Below, in pieces: positions 16,657-25,974 of a stretch of 64,000 nucleotides of DNA. Both the position numbers and the translations under genes were made by a program. The notes under the pieces are model-generated. The model made no database searches and was not told the origin of the DNA. It saw only the letters and a program-made list of their open reading frames with translations. Each line of letters starts with the position of its first letter. Within the stretch, counting starts at the first letter, position 1. Origin of the DNA: an uncultured Saprospiraceae bacterium (GTDB taxonomy: Bacteria > Bacteroidota > Bacteroidia > Chitinophagales > Saprospiraceae); NCBI GenBank assembly GCA_937872385.1, contig CALMSO010000093.1, positions 1 to 64,000 of the forward strand, in the 5' to 3' direction.

Positions 16657-19533
16657 ATGCGACTAATATTCTTCTTTTTCTGCTTGCTGCTGACACAGTC
16701 GGGGCAAGCACAATTGCTTCAGCCGCCGCCCACGCCGGGTGAGGAGCGGATTAGTAGTTTTGCACAACGCAAAGCACTTGAGCAAGCTTCGCTTTTGAAT
16801 GGTATCGAATGGCGCAGCATCGGCCCGACCATTATGAGTGGCCGCGTAACGGACATTGATGTGTCGCCAACTGACCCAACGCACTTTTATGTAGCTTATG
16901 CTTCGGGCGGCCTTTGGAAAACGGTCAACAACGGGCACTCTTTCACGCCACTGTTCGATCAGGAAATGGCAATGACCATTGGGGATATTGCCGTGGATTG
17001 GGCACGCAACACCATCTGGGTGGGCACCGGCGAGGTCAATTCCAGCCGCTCTTCCTATGCCGGTACGGGCATTTTCAAAAGTACCAATGGCGGCAAAACT
17101 TGGCAGCATCTTGGTTTGGGCGAAAGCCATCATATCGGGCGCATTATATTGCACCCTACCAATCCGGATATCGCTTGGGTAGCTGTTCTTGGTCATTTGT
17201 ACTCGCCCAATAAAGAACGCGGCGTGTATAAAACTACCGATGGCGGCAAAACCTGGAAACAGACCCTTTTCGTCAATGAAAATGCAGGTGCTGTAGATCT
17301 TATTATGGAACCCAGCAACCCGCGCGTGCTTTACGCTGCAGCCTGGGAGCGCGAGCGCCGCGCTTGGAATTTTGTAGAAGGCGGCCAAGGCACTGGCATT
17401 TATAAAAGTACCGATGGTGGCGACACCTGGAAGTTGCTCACGAATGCCAGCAGTGGTTTCCCGCAGGGCGAACTCGTAGGGCGTATTGGGCTGAGTGCTT
17501 ATAAAGGCAAGGGCCAAACTGTGCTGTACGCAGCGGTGGATAATTATAATCTTCGGCCCAAAGCAGACCCCGACCCCGATGTGGTGACCCGCGAGATGCT
17601 GCGCGAGATGAGCACCGAGGATTTTCTAAAATTACCGAAATATCAAGTAGCCGAGTATTTGCAAAGCAATGGTTTTCCGCGTACCTACAGCGCCGACAAG
17701 GTCATTGATATGGTGAAAAAAAATGAAATCAAGCCGGTGGCCTTGGTAGAATACGTTGAAGATGCTAATTCCATTCTGCTCAGCTCTACGGTCATTGGGC
17801 TGGAAATTTATAAAAGTACTGATGGCGGCAAAACTTGGGCCAAAACCCACAAAGATTTATTAGATGCTTACAGCTCTTATGGCTATTATTTTGGCATGGT
17901 GCATGTCTCACCGGTTAATCCGAACAAGGTTTACACCTATGGCGTACCTATTTTGCGCTCCGACGATGGCGGTAAAACCTGGATTAATATTGATAACGAT
18001 AATGTACACGCCGACCACCACGCCCTCTGGATCAATCCGCGCCGCGAAGGGCACCTCATCAATGGCAATGACGGGGGCTTGAACATTTCTTACGACGATG
18101 GCAAAACCTGGATCAAGTGCAATACGCCGCCGGTTGGGCAATTTTATGCCGTAGCTGTAGATATGGCTAAACCCTATAATGTATATGGCGGCTTACAAGA
18201 CAATGGCGTATGGATGGGCCCCAGCAATTACAGGAGCAACACAGGCTGGCACGCTTCTGGGCAATACCCCTACAAATCGCTGCTGGGCGGCGACGGGATG
18301 CAAGTAGCCGTAGATACCCGCGACAACGCAACGGTTTACACCGGTTTTCAGTTTGGCAATTATTCGCGTATCAATACCAAAACCAACGAGCGCAAGCGCA
18401 TCACCCCTCAGCCACAGCTCGGCGAGCGCCCCCTGCGCTGGAATTGGCAGTCGCCCATTCATTTATCCATTCACAATCAGGACATCCTCTACATGGGCTC
18501 CAACAAGCTCCACCGTTCATTCAATCAAGGCGATGATTTTACTGAAATCTCCGCCGATCTGACCAAAGGCGGCCGCAAGGGCGATGTCGCTTTCGGTACT
18601 TTGACTACCATTCATGAGTCACCACTTAAATTTGGCTTGCTCTACACCGGCTCCGACGACGGGCTGGTGCATTTTTCACCCGATGGCGGCCATACCTGGA
18701 GGAATGTCACCGCTGGACTGCCACAGGATATGTGGGTGAGCCGCGTACAAGCCTCCGCGCATGTGGAGAGTCGCGTATATGTAGCGCTCAATGGCTACCG
18801 TTGGGATGATTTTACATCCTACCTTTATGTTTCGGAAGATTATGGCAAAACCTGGCGCAAAATAGGCAATGATTTGCCGTTAGAGCCGGTTAATGTGGTG
18901 CGAGAAGACCCCGCCAATGCTAATATTCTGTACGTCGGTACCGACCATGGGCTGTATGTTTCTGTCAATCGGGGCATTAATTTTATGCTGTGGAATAAAG
19001 GACTGCCCGCAGCGCCGGTGCACGATTTAGTTATTCAAAACCGCGACAAGGAGATACTCGTAGGTACGCATGGGCGCTCCTTGTACACTGGCAATATCCG
19101 CGAATTGCAGCAGCTTACCGCTGAGCTGATGGACAAACCCTTGGTCATTTTCAATATAGAAAAACAACGCCACAATCCGCGCTGGGGCTTTTCTAGCTGG
19201 TGGGGCGAGCTTAAACCGGCGGTGAAAATACCGCTTTACGCGAATAGCGCTGGCAAAATCAATGGTACGGTCAGCACTGCTGCGGGCCTGCCTATGGCTA
19301 CTTTTACCGCCGAAGTGCAGCCGGGGCTAAACTATCCTGAGTACGATCTTTCGTTTGAAGAAGCGCTACTCGAAGATTATAACCAAAGCCTTAACGAAAA
19401 ACGCAAGCCCGACGAAAAACCGCTGCGCGTGACCAAAGCCGACAATGGCAAGTATTATTTGCATAAAGGTACTTACAAACTGTTGATAGAAAAAGACGGA
19501 CAAGTCCAAGAAACGACTATTGTAATTGAATAA
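16657..19533 (+). CDS. Secreted Asp-box (BNR/sortilin-like) beta-propeller protein
   Basis: ATG at 16657 gives 958 residues with a signal peptide (MRLIFFFFCLLLTQSGQAQ); the in-frame ATG at 16630 would precede it needlessly. The body carries at least eight Asp boxes (S-x-D-x-G-x-T-W), for example KSTNGGKTW, KTTDGGKTW, KSTDGGDTW, RSDDGGKTW, FSPDGGHTW and VSEDYGKTW. They are spread over about 700 residues, as in two stacked VPS10/sortilin-type propellers. The family is common in Bacteroidota and often labelled glycosyl hydrolase, but Asp boxes are structural and no sialidase catalytic set is evident. No T9SS sorting domain is visible at the end (ETTIVIE). It is likely periplasmic or surface-located. 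No operon partner. Confidence 0.88.
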   Translation: MRLIFFFFCLLLTQSGQAQLLQPPPTPGEERISSFAQRKALEQASLLNGIEWRSIGPTIMSGRVTDIDVSPTDPTHFYVAYASGGLWKTVNNGHSFTPLFDQEMAMTIGDIAVDWARNTIWVGTGEVNSSRSSYAGTGIFKSTNGGKTWQHLGLGESHHIGRIILHPTNPDIAWVAVLGHLYSPNKERGVYKTTDGGKTWKQTLFVNENAGAVDLIMEPSNPRVLYAAAWERERRAWNFVEGGQGTGIYKSTDGGDTWKLLTNASSGFPQGELVGRIGLSAYKGKGQTVLYAAVDNYNLRPKADPDPDVVTREMLREMSTEDFLKLPKYQVAEYLQSNGFPRTYSADKVIDMVKKNEIKPVALVEYVEDANSILLSSTVIGLEIYKSTDGGKTWAKTHKDLLDAYSSYGYYFGMVHVSPVNPNKVYTYGVPILRSDDGGKTWINIDNDNVHADHHALWINPRREGHLINGNDGGLNISYDDGKTWIKCNTPPVGQFYAVAVDMAKPYNVYGGLQDNGVWMGPSNYRSNTGWHASGQYPYKSLLGGDGMQVAVDTRDNATVYTGFQFGNYSRINTKTNERKRITPQPQLGERPLRWNWQSPIHLSIHNQDILYMGSNKLHRSFNQGDDFTEISADLTKGGRKGDVAFGTLTTIHESPLKFGLLYTGSDDGLVHFSPDGGHTWRNVTAGLPQDMWVSRVQASAHVESRVYVALNGYRWDDFTSYLYVSEDYGKTWRKIGNDLPLEPVNVVREDPANANILYVGTDHGLYVSVNRGINFMLWNKGLPAAPVHDLVIQNRDKEILVGTHGRSLYTGNIRELQQLTAELMDKPLVIFNIEKQRHNPRWGFSSWWGELKPAVKIPLYANSAGKINGTVSTAAGLPMATFTAEVQPGLNYPEYDLSFEEALLEDYNQSLNEKRKPDEKPLRVTKADNGKYYLHKGTYKLLIEKDGQVQETTIVIE

Positions 19534-19871
19534 AAGCTGCGTCTGGCTGCTCGGGCCCCGTCTAATTATATGGATTTCAATGGCGGTACGTCATTATTAT
19601 TTATTGAAATTCATTATATCGGCGGGGCTTGCTGTTTATAATTTGCTGGTTTTTATATTTACGAAGTTTATAAAATTTTGTCAAAACACACTAAATGGTT
19701 TTGTTATAATGCATGTAACTATTGCTTAACTAGTATATTAAAAAACGACAGGTTTAAGCACTCAAGTATAACTATTTTTAGTTTTAATAAAGCATAAAAG
19801 ACTGATTATCAAAGGCAAAATCGCTATTTTGATTAATGATTAATGATTAACAACATCCCATTACTTATTAG
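19534..19871. other. Intergenic region with no recognised gene
   Basis: This A+T-rich stretch lies between convergent genes. A short hydrophobic open frame (19526-19729) overlaps the preceding stop codon and has no start signal. Near 19832-19850 ATTAATG is repeated about two and a half times. Nothing else is supported. Confidence 0.5.
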
Positions 19872-20630
19872 CTAATGATCTAACCAGCTTTTAAAATCAT
19901 TAACGCGCTCGCGGCTTACGATAACTTCAAAATCGGCTTTCGGCCGGAGTTCTAATTTCAGGCGGCTATTGAAATAAGGGGCAATTTTCTGAATGGACTG
20001 AATGCTCGCAATCACCTTTCGATTGATGCGGAAAAACTGCTTCGGATCGAGCGCCGTTTCCAATTGCTCAAGGGTATAATCCACGAGGTGCTTTTTATTA
20101 TCCACCGTTTTGGCGTAAGCCAGCCCATCTTCTGAATAAAAATAGTGAATATCAGCCACGGTGATATAACTCATTTGCTGCCCTACGCGCACCATGAAGC
20201 GCTCTTTATATTGCGGTTGTGTCATAGTTTGCATCATTTGCTGAATGGTTTGCAGGTTATAATTAACTTTTTGACCAAATACCGTATCAAATTTACGAAA
20301 AGCATCAGCCAATTCGTCTGGGTCAATGGGTTTGAGTAAATAATCTACGCTATTCACCTTGAAAGCGCGCAAGGTATATTGATCATAAGCGGTAGTAAAA
20401 ATTACCGGCGATTGTACAGCAACCTGCTGAAAAATATCAAAACTCAGCCCGTCGGCTAATTGAATATCCATAAAAATAAGGTCTGGTGCTGCTTGCGTAC
20501 GCAACCATTGCACGGCGCGTTCCACGCTGTCGAGCATATCAAGCACGAAGGCCTGCGGCCGGCACTCCGTTACTAAATTGCGCAAGCGTTTGGCGGCCGG
20601 TTGTTCGTCTTCTATAATAAGAATATGCAT
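19872..20630 (-). CDS. LytTR-family response regulator
   Basis: This is a two-component DNA-binding regulator of 252 residues. The receiver domain (1-about 120) has the acidic pocket E7-D8, the phospho-acceptor Asp55 (LIFMDIQL), Thr80 (IFTTAYDQY) and Lys100 (DYLLKPID). After a linker with many Gln and Met, the LytTR domain (about 150-252) shows RVGQQMSYITVADIHYFYSE and the terminal FEVIVSRERVNDFKSWL. In Bacteroidota these usually pair with a membrane 7TM/HisKA-like kinase. None is adjacent here, so it is an orphan within this window and its stimulus and targets are unknown. The following heptamer-rich leader shows no clear promoter. Confidence 0.95.
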   Translation of the reverse strand: MHILIIEDEQPAAKRLRNLVTECRPQAFVLDMLDSVERAVQWLRTQAAPDLIFMDIQLADGLSFDIFQQVAVQSPVIFTTAYDQYTLRAFKVNSVDYLLKPIDPDELADAFRKFDTVFGQKVNYNLQTIQQMMQTMTQPQYKERFMVRVGQQMSYITVADIHYFYSEDGLAYAKTVDNKKHLVDYTLEQLETALDPKQFFRINRKVIASIQSIQKIAPYFNSRLKLELRPKADFEVIVSRERVNDFKSWLDH

Positions 20631-20649
20631 GATATTAAGTAATAGAATA

Positions 20650-20840
20650 TTGTTATTTTCGCTGTTCGCATTTCGCTATTCGCCACGCAGATAGCAGGAT
20701 ATAATACGATTTACGATTTACGATTTACGATTTACGATTTTGTAAAAGTTTGAAAAACAAGGTTTTGAATATGAATAAATACGGCATTTTCAATTGAAAA
20801 AGATATTACTTTTTTCAACCCTTCAACTTTTCAACCCTCA
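20650..20840. repeat. Composite dispersed repeat with CGATTTA heptamers
   Basis: The heptamer CGATTTA is repeated four times plus part at 20707-20741. It is flanked by a block containing CGCCACGCAGATAGCAGG and, downstream, TTGAAAAACAAGGTTTTGA and TTTTCAATTGAAAA, ending in pyrimidine words. The whole arrangement, about 180 bases, recurs inverted at 31137-31340. Its middle is related to the inverted-repeat elements at 16288 and 48798. Confidence 0.75.
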
Positions 20841-20842
20841 TT

Positions 20843-22153
20843 TTACACCCTACGAATCACAGCACCTAAGGCATTCAGCCGCTCATCAATTCGCTGATAG
20901 CCCCGATCAATCTGGTGAATATTATTAATAACACTACGCCCTCGCGCCGATAGTGCGGCAATCAGCAAGGCTACGCCCGCCCGAATATCGGGTGATGTCA
21001 TTTCAATGCCGCGCAACTGAAAGCGCCGGTTCAGCCCAATAACGGTAGCTCGGTGCGGGTCGCAAAGGATGATTTGCGCGCCCATGTCAATGAGTTTGTC
21101 CACAAAAAATAGGCGGCTTTCAAACATTTTTTGGTGAATAAGTACGCTGCCCTTAGCCTGAATAGCCAGTACCAACATGATACTCATTAAGTCGGGTGTA
21201 AAGCCCGGCCAGGGCGCATCATAAATAGTCATAATGGAGCCGTCCATAAAGCTCTGGATTTCATATTCGTCCTGCGCCGGAATGTAAATATCATCGCCCC
21301 GGATGTCCATTTGTATGCCCATGCGCTCGAACATGCGCGGGATGATGCCCAACTCATGCACCTGTGCGTTTTTGATGGTAATTTCCGATTGCGTCATGGC
21401 GGCCAGCCCAATAAAACTGCCAATTTCAATCATGTCGGGCAGCATCCGGTGCTCGGTACCGCTGAGGGTTTTTACCCCTTCGATGACTAAATAATTCGAT
21501 CCGGTGCCCGATATTTTGGCGCCCATTCTATTTAGCATTTTACATAATTGCTGCACGTAGGGTTCGCAGGCTGCATTGTAAATTTCGGTGATACCCTCTG
21601 CTAAAACCGCTGCCATTACTACATTTGCCGTACCCGTCACCGATATTTCATCCATTAAAATGTATTTACCTCTGAGCTGAGGCGTAGTTACATTATAATA
21701 ATTCAGCGTTTCATTATATTCAAACTTTGCGCCTAATTCTTCTAATCCCAGCAGGTGCGTATCGAGGCGCCGCCGCCCGATTTTGTCGCCGCCCGGCTTG
21801 GGCAGTACCGCCTTGCCATAGCGCGCCAGCAGCGGGCCGATGAGCATCACCGAGCCGCGAATGCGGTTGGCTTTTTTGCGAAAATCTTCGGTGTAAAGAT
21901 AGTCAAGATTGACCTCTTTCGCGGCGAATGCATAGGTGTCTTCGGTTTGTTGGCGCACCTCCACGCCTAAGCCTTGCAGCAGTTCGATGAGCAGTCGCAC
22001 ATCCTGAATAGCGGGCAAATTGCTGATGGTCACGCGCTCTGGGGTGAGCAACACCGCGCTAAGTATTTGCAAAGCTTCGTTTTTGGCACCTTGCGGAGTA
22101 ATATCGCCTTGTAAACGGTTTCCGCCAATGACTTCAAATGCATCTAAGTTCAT
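20843..22153 (-). CDS. murA: UDP-N-acetylglucosamine 1-carboxyvinyltransferase (MurA)
   Basis: This enzyme catalyses the first committed step of peptidoglycan synthesis, transfer of enolpyruvate from PEP to UDP-GlcNAc, in the cytosol. The 436-residue protein has the EPSP-synthase-like two-domain layout, QGAKNEALQIL (Lys24-Asn25 are the UDP-GlcNAc contacts), RGSVMLIGPLLARYG and GRRRLDTHLLGLEELG. At the usual catalytic Cys115 position the loop reads PGGDKIG, so the Cys is replaced by Asp123. In other bacteria that change keeps activity but gives fosfomycin insensitivity. The gene lies 105 bases downstream of polA on the same strand. Confidence 0.97.
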   Translation of the reverse strand: MNLDAFEVIGGNRLQGDITPQGAKNEALQILSAVLLTPERVTISNLPAIQDVRLLIELLQGLGVEVRQQTEDTYAFAAKEVNLDYLYTEDFRKKANRIRGSVMLIGPLLARYGKAVLPKPGGDKIGRRRLDTHLLGLEELGAKFEYNETLNYYNVTTPQLRGKYILMDEISVTGTANVVMAAVLAEGITEIYNAACEPYVQQLCKMLNRMGAKISGTGSNYLVIEGVKTLSGTEHRMLPDMIEIGSFIGLAAMTQSEITIKNAQVHELGIIPRMFERMGIQMDIRGDDIYIPAQDEYEIQSFMDGSIMTIYDAPWPGFTPDLMSIMLVLAIQAKGSVLIHQKMFESRLFFVDKLIDMGAQIILCDPHRATVIGLNRRFQLRGIEMTSPDIRAGVALLIAALSARGRSVINNIHQIDRGYQRIDERLNALGAVIRRV

Positions 22154-22258
22154 TTAGTGATTTTGTTATTTAGTGATTTCGTTATTTAATTTTTATGCAT
22201 CATTTCTTCGGTGAATGGAATTGGTAAATGGTACATTACCCGAACGGGAACCTCGCCC

Positions 22259-25066
22259 CTAATGCGCTTCGTACCAGTTATTACCTACGCCCATACCTAC
22301 TAAAATCGGTACTTGCAAGCGGGGCATAGCATTTTTCATTTTATCCTCGATAATTGGTTTTAGGCGCTCCACTTCGTTTTTGGGCACATCAAAAATCAGT
22401 TCATCATGCACTTGCAAAATCATTTTAGCGGCAAACTGCTCCTTTTGTAATGTTTGGTGAATGTTGATCATTGCCATTTTAATCATATCCGCTGCGGTGC
22501 CCTGTATCGGCGTATTGATGGCGATGCGCTCGGCGTTGCTGCGCTCCAGCGAACTTTTGGAATTGATGTCGCGCAGGTAGCGCCGCCGCCCCATGAGGGT
22601 GGTCACATAACCGTTTTTGCGGGCTTCTGCCACCACGTTGTCCATATAATGTTTTAAACCCTGGTATTGCTTAAAATACTGCTCGATCAGCTCGCTGGCT
22701 TCGGTGCGTTTGATGCCGAGTTGGCGCGACAAATTAGTAGCTCCTGCACCATATATAATGCTGAAATTCACTGTTTTAGCTCGGTAGCGTTGCTCGGTGC
22801 TCACTTCCTCGAAAGGCACTTCAAAGACTTTGGCCGCGGTGGCCCGGTGGATGTCCTGCCCCGATTGGAAGGCTTCGAGCATGGCTTCGTCGCCGCTGAT
22901 TTCTGCGATCAGGCGCAACTCAATTTGCGAATAATCCGCCGACAGCAACACATGGTTGTCATCTCTTGGAATGAAGGCCTCCCGCACGCGCGCGCCCTCT
23001 GGCGTACGGATAGGAATATTTTGCAGGTTGGGATTGTTAGAACTCAAGCGCCCGGTGGCTGCCAATGCCTGATTGAACGAACTGTGAATGCGCCCAGTGC
23101 GCGGATTGACCATGCGGGGCAGGGCATCCACATAAGTAGATTTTAATTTATTTAGACCCCTGTATTTCAAAATATTAGCTACTACTGGAAAATTTGCAGC
23201 CAAGTCGCTGAGCACATCTTCGTCGGTTTTGTACTGCCCGGTTTTGGTCTTTCGACCGCCGGGGGCTTTCAGCCGGTCAAATAGCACTTCCCCCACTTGC
23301 TTGGGCGATCCGATGTTGAATTGCAAGCCAGCTTCTTTATAAATTTGTGCTTCGAGCTGTATAATTTCCGCATCGAGTTCTTGAGAATAGGCCGCCAAAA
23401 AATCCGCATCAATGCGAATGCCTTCAAACTCCATGTCCACTAAGGCCCGAATCATTGGCTCTTCGAGGTCGAGGTACAATTTTTCCAAGCCTTCCTCGCG
23501 CAGGCGGGGTTCGAGGTATTGTTGCAATTGCAGGGTAATGTCGGCATCTTCGGCCGCGTAATCTTTCGCCTCTTCCACCCCAATGTCGCGCATGGTGCGT
23601 TGATTTTTGCCTTTGCCAATGAGCGAAGTGATGGACACCGGCTGGTATTTCAAATAGGTTTCCGCGAGGTAATCCATGCCATGCCGCATCTCCGGCTCCA
23701 GCAAATAATGCGCTATCATGGTATCGAAATATGCGCCGTGCAGCGCTACGCCGTACCATTTCAGCACGAGTGCATCGTATTTGATATTTTGCCCAATTTT
23801 ACGAATGTTGGAATTTTCAAAAACCGGACGGAATTCGTGCACCAATTGTCGGGCCGCTTCTTGGTCGGCAGGTGCAGGCACGTAGTAAGCTTCGCCGGGT
23901 TGGAAGGCAAAAGCCAGCCCGACCAGTTCCGCCTGATTGGCGTCCACATCGGTGGTTTCGCTGTCAAAACACAATTCTTTTTGCTGTAATAATTTGTCTA
24001 TCAAGTTTTTACGGGTTTCTGGGGTGTCTATCAAATGGTACTCGTGCGGCGTATTGTGCATATTTTTATCGGCGACCGAATGCGCGGCTGGCGCGGATGC
24101 TTGCGGGGCGCTGCCCTCGTCGTGGTCGAACAAACTGCCCTGCCTGCCTCCAGACGACGATGCCCGACTGGCGGTGTTTTCACCTTCTTCTTCACCCAGC
24201 ACTTGACGGGCTAAGGTTCTGAATTCCAGTTCTTTAAATAATTCTGCCAGCGCCTCGCGGTCGGGTGGGTCAATGAGAAAGGCGCGCTCATCGAAGGCGA
24301 TAGGTACCTGGATGTCAATTTTTGCCAATTCTTTAGACAATAAAGCTTGCTGCGCAAACTCCTCCACACGCTCGCGCTGTTTGCCCTTGAGCTTGTCCGC
24401 GTTTTGAATCAGATTTTCCACGGTATCAAATTCTGCCAGCAATTTCGCGGCCGTTTTCTCGCCGATACCGGGAATGCCAGGAATGTTGTCCACCTTGTCG
24501 CCCATGAGTCCGAGCATATCCACCACCTGCTCAATGCGCGCGATGCCCCAGTTGTCGGTGACTTCTTTTTCGCCCCACACCTCCACGCCGTTGCCTTGGC
24601 GCGAGGGTTTGTACATAAAAACACTGGGCGATACGAGCTGCCCGAAATCCTTGTCGGGCGTGACCATAAACACCTGATAGCCTTGCGCTTCTGCTTGTTT
24701 GGCTAAGGTGCCGATTACATCGTCGGCCTCGAAATGATCTACCGAAAGGATGGGAATTTTAAATGCTTCCAACAATTGCTTAATATAAGGAATGGCGATG
24801 CGAATATCTTCGGGTTGCTCCTCGCGGTTGGCTTTATACTCGGCAAACATCGTGTGGCGGAAAGTATCGGTCGGTGGGTCGAAGGCTACGGCGATGTGGG
24901 TCGGTTTTTCGTTTTGCAACAAATCCCAGAGGGTGCGCGTGAAGCCCGCCACCGCGGATGTATTCACTCCTTTAGAATTGATGAGCGGTCGGGCGATAAA
25001 AGCAAAATGGGCGCGGTACACCAGCGCGTGCCCATCGAGCAGAAAGAGTCGTTTGTCTGCTGACAT
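22259..25066 (-). CDS. polA: DNA polymerase I
   Basis: This is the repair and Okazaki-fragment polymerase. ATG at 25066 gives 935 residues starting MSADKRLFLLDGHALVYRAH, the conserved N-terminus. The frame upstream to 25147 adds a non-conserved tail. The 5'-3' nuclease domain spans about 1-290 (HFEADDVIGTLA, TPDKDFGQLV, GDKVDNIPGIPGIGEKTA). A low-complexity linker of about 40 residues follows, then a 3'-5' exonuclease domain. Its metal ligands look intact: DSETTD at Asp368-Glu370, FDTMIAHYLL and YAAEDADIT. Proofreading is therefore probably retained, unlike in Taq-type enzymes. The polymerase domain has motif A DYSQIELRL, motif B with KTVNFSIIYGAG, and motif C VHDEL. Confidence 0.98.
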   Translation of the reverse strand: MSADKRLFLLDGHALVYRAHFAFIARPLINSKGVNTSAVAGFTRTLWDLLQNEKPTHIAVAFDPPTDTFRHTMFAEYKANREEQPEDIRIAIPYIKQLLEAFKIPILSVDHFEADDVIGTLAKQAEAQGYQVFMVTPDKDFGQLVSPSVFMYKPSRQGNGVEVWGEKEVTDNWGIARIEQVVDMLGLMGDKVDNIPGIPGIGEKTAAKLLAEFDTVENLIQNADKLKGKQRERVEEFAQQALLSKELAKIDIQVPIAFDERAFLIDPPDREALAELFKELEFRTLARQVLGEEEGENTASRASSSGGRQGSLFDHDEGSAPQASAPAAHSVADKNMHNTPHEYHLIDTPETRKNLIDKLLQQKELCFDSETTDVDANQAELVGLAFAFQPGEAYYVPAPADQEAARQLVHEFRPVFENSNIRKIGQNIKYDALVLKWYGVALHGAYFDTMIAHYLLEPEMRHGMDYLAETYLKYQPVSITSLIGKGKNQRTMRDIGVEEAKDYAAEDADITLQLQQYLEPRLREEGLEKLYLDLEEPMIRALVDMEFEGIRIDADFLAAYSQELDAEIIQLEAQIYKEAGLQFNIGSPKQVGEVLFDRLKAPGGRKTKTGQYKTDEDVLSDLAANFPVVANILKYRGLNKLKSTYVDALPRMVNPRTGRIHSSFNQALAATGRLSSNNPNLQNIPIRTPEGARVREAFIPRDDNHVLLSADYSQIELRLIAEISGDEAMLEAFQSGQDIHRATAAKVFEVPFEEVSTEQRYRAKTVNFSIIYGAGATNLSRQLGIKRTEASELIEQYFKQYQGLKHYMDNVVAEARKNGYVTTLMGRRRYLRDINSKSSLERSNAERIAINTPIQGTAADMIKMAMINIHQTLQKEQFAAKMILQVHDELIFDVPKNEVERLKPIIEDKMKNAMPRLQVPILVGMGVGNNWYEAH

Positions 25067-25151
25067 AATGGCGATTTTGAGGTAAAGATAAGGGGTTTTG
25101 CCATTTCTGGTGGATGCTTGGAAAATTTTAAATCGCACCTTTACCACACCA

Positions 25152-25796
25152 CTAATGCTTGCGAGCTATCAATAGCCCGTCGCGTATGGGCAGCATGATA
25201 TTTTCTACCCGCTCGTCGGCGTGTATTTTGTCGTTGAAAGTCCGAATCAGTTGTGTATCGACGTCATGAGCACGTTCGTTGACGATTTTGCCACCCCAAA
25301 GCACATTATCAATTAGGATCAGCCCGCCGGGGCGTACCTTATCGAAGATTAAATCGTAAAAAAAGGCGTTCTGTTGTTTGCCGGCATCAATAAATACGAG
25401 ATCAAACGAAATATCTAAAACAGGTATCATCTCCTCGGCCCGGCCTATGTGCAGCTGAATGGCGGCTTCCAGCCCAGCTAAGGCAATGTACTTGCGAATC
25501 AAGTGCTCTAATTCTCGATTGGGTTCGATGGTGTGCAGCCGCCCACCTGGTGCCAGCCCGCGCGCAAGGCAAATGGCTGCATACCCGGTGAAGGTGCCGA
25601 TTTCGAGTATGGATTTCGGCTGGAGTAAGCTGCTCAACAATTGGAGCAACTGCCCTTGCAAATGCCCCGACAGCATCTGTGGGGCGAGGGTTTTCAGGTG
25701 GGTCTCGCGCTCTAAGGCCTGCAGCACTGGGTCGGGCGGTGTAGTGTGCGCGGCGCAGTAGTCATGCAACAATTTATTAAAGCTGTGTTTGTCCAT
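25152..25796 (-). CDS. SAM-dependent O-methyltransferase (caffeoyl-CoA type)
   Basis: This cytosolic class I methyltransferase has 214 residues from ATG at 25796. Motif I is ILEIGTFTGYAAICLA. An acidic motif follows (LHTIEPNRELE), then the metal/substrate region DLVFIDAGKQQN, and then GGLILIDNVLWGGKI with a conserved Asp-Asn. These are the hallmarks of the divalent-cation-dependent catechol or caffeoyl-CoA O-methyltransferase family (Methyltransf_3). Bacterial substrates are generally unknown. An open frame continues to 25934, but the CAAAGGTA box at 25822-25829 reads TACCTTTG on this strand, which places the transcript start just before 25796. It lies 85 bases before polA on the same strand. 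Confidence 0.93.
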   Translation of the reverse strand: MDKHSFNKLLHDYCAAHTTPPDPVLQALERETHLKTLAPQMLSGHLQGQLLQLLSSLLQPKSILEIGTFTGYAAICLARGLAPGGRLHTIEPNRELEHLIRKYIALAGLEAAIQLHIGRAEEMIPVLDISFDLVFIDAGKQQNAFFYDLIFDKVRPGGLILIDNVLWGGKIVNERAHDVDTQLIRTFNDKIHADERVENIMLPIRDGLLIARKH

Positions 25797-25821
25797 ATGC
25801 TGTGCTAATAATTGACGCGGG

Positions 25822-25829
25822 CAAAGGTA
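25822..25829 (-). promoter_or_regulatory. TAnnTTTG promoter box for the O-methyltransferase
   Basis: The minus strand reads TACCTTTG, a full match to the Bacteroidota -7 box. No good TTTG lies at the usual distance upstream. The start site would fall about 20 bases before ATG 25796 and supports that start. Confidence 0.5.
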
Positions 25830-25875
25830 CATAATCATTGGCGTTTTGTAATATTCCCTGCCAAAAGGGCAATAT

Positions 25876-25909
25876 TTTGAGAATCCCTGCAGTTGCTTTT
25901 GTATATTTG
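25876..25909 (+). promoter_or_regulatory. Bacteroidota-type promoter for the gene at 25975
   Basis: TTTG (25876-25879) is followed after 22 bases by TATATTTG (25902-25909), a perfect -7 box. The leader would be about 60 bases. Confidence 0.65.
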
Positions 25910-25974
25910 TCAAGTTTAATAGCCAAAGCATCAACTATTTTACATTTTATTCACCCAAAAGCATATTATTTATT

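Noticed and set aside
19526-19729. 67-residue hydrophobic frame after the Asp-box protein
   Set aside because: It overlaps the preceding gene's stop, has no promoter or start signal, and is typical of A+T-rich DNA.
25797-25934. N-terminal extension of the O-methyltransferase
   Set aside because: Family members start near the methionine at 25796, and the promoter box lies inside the extension.
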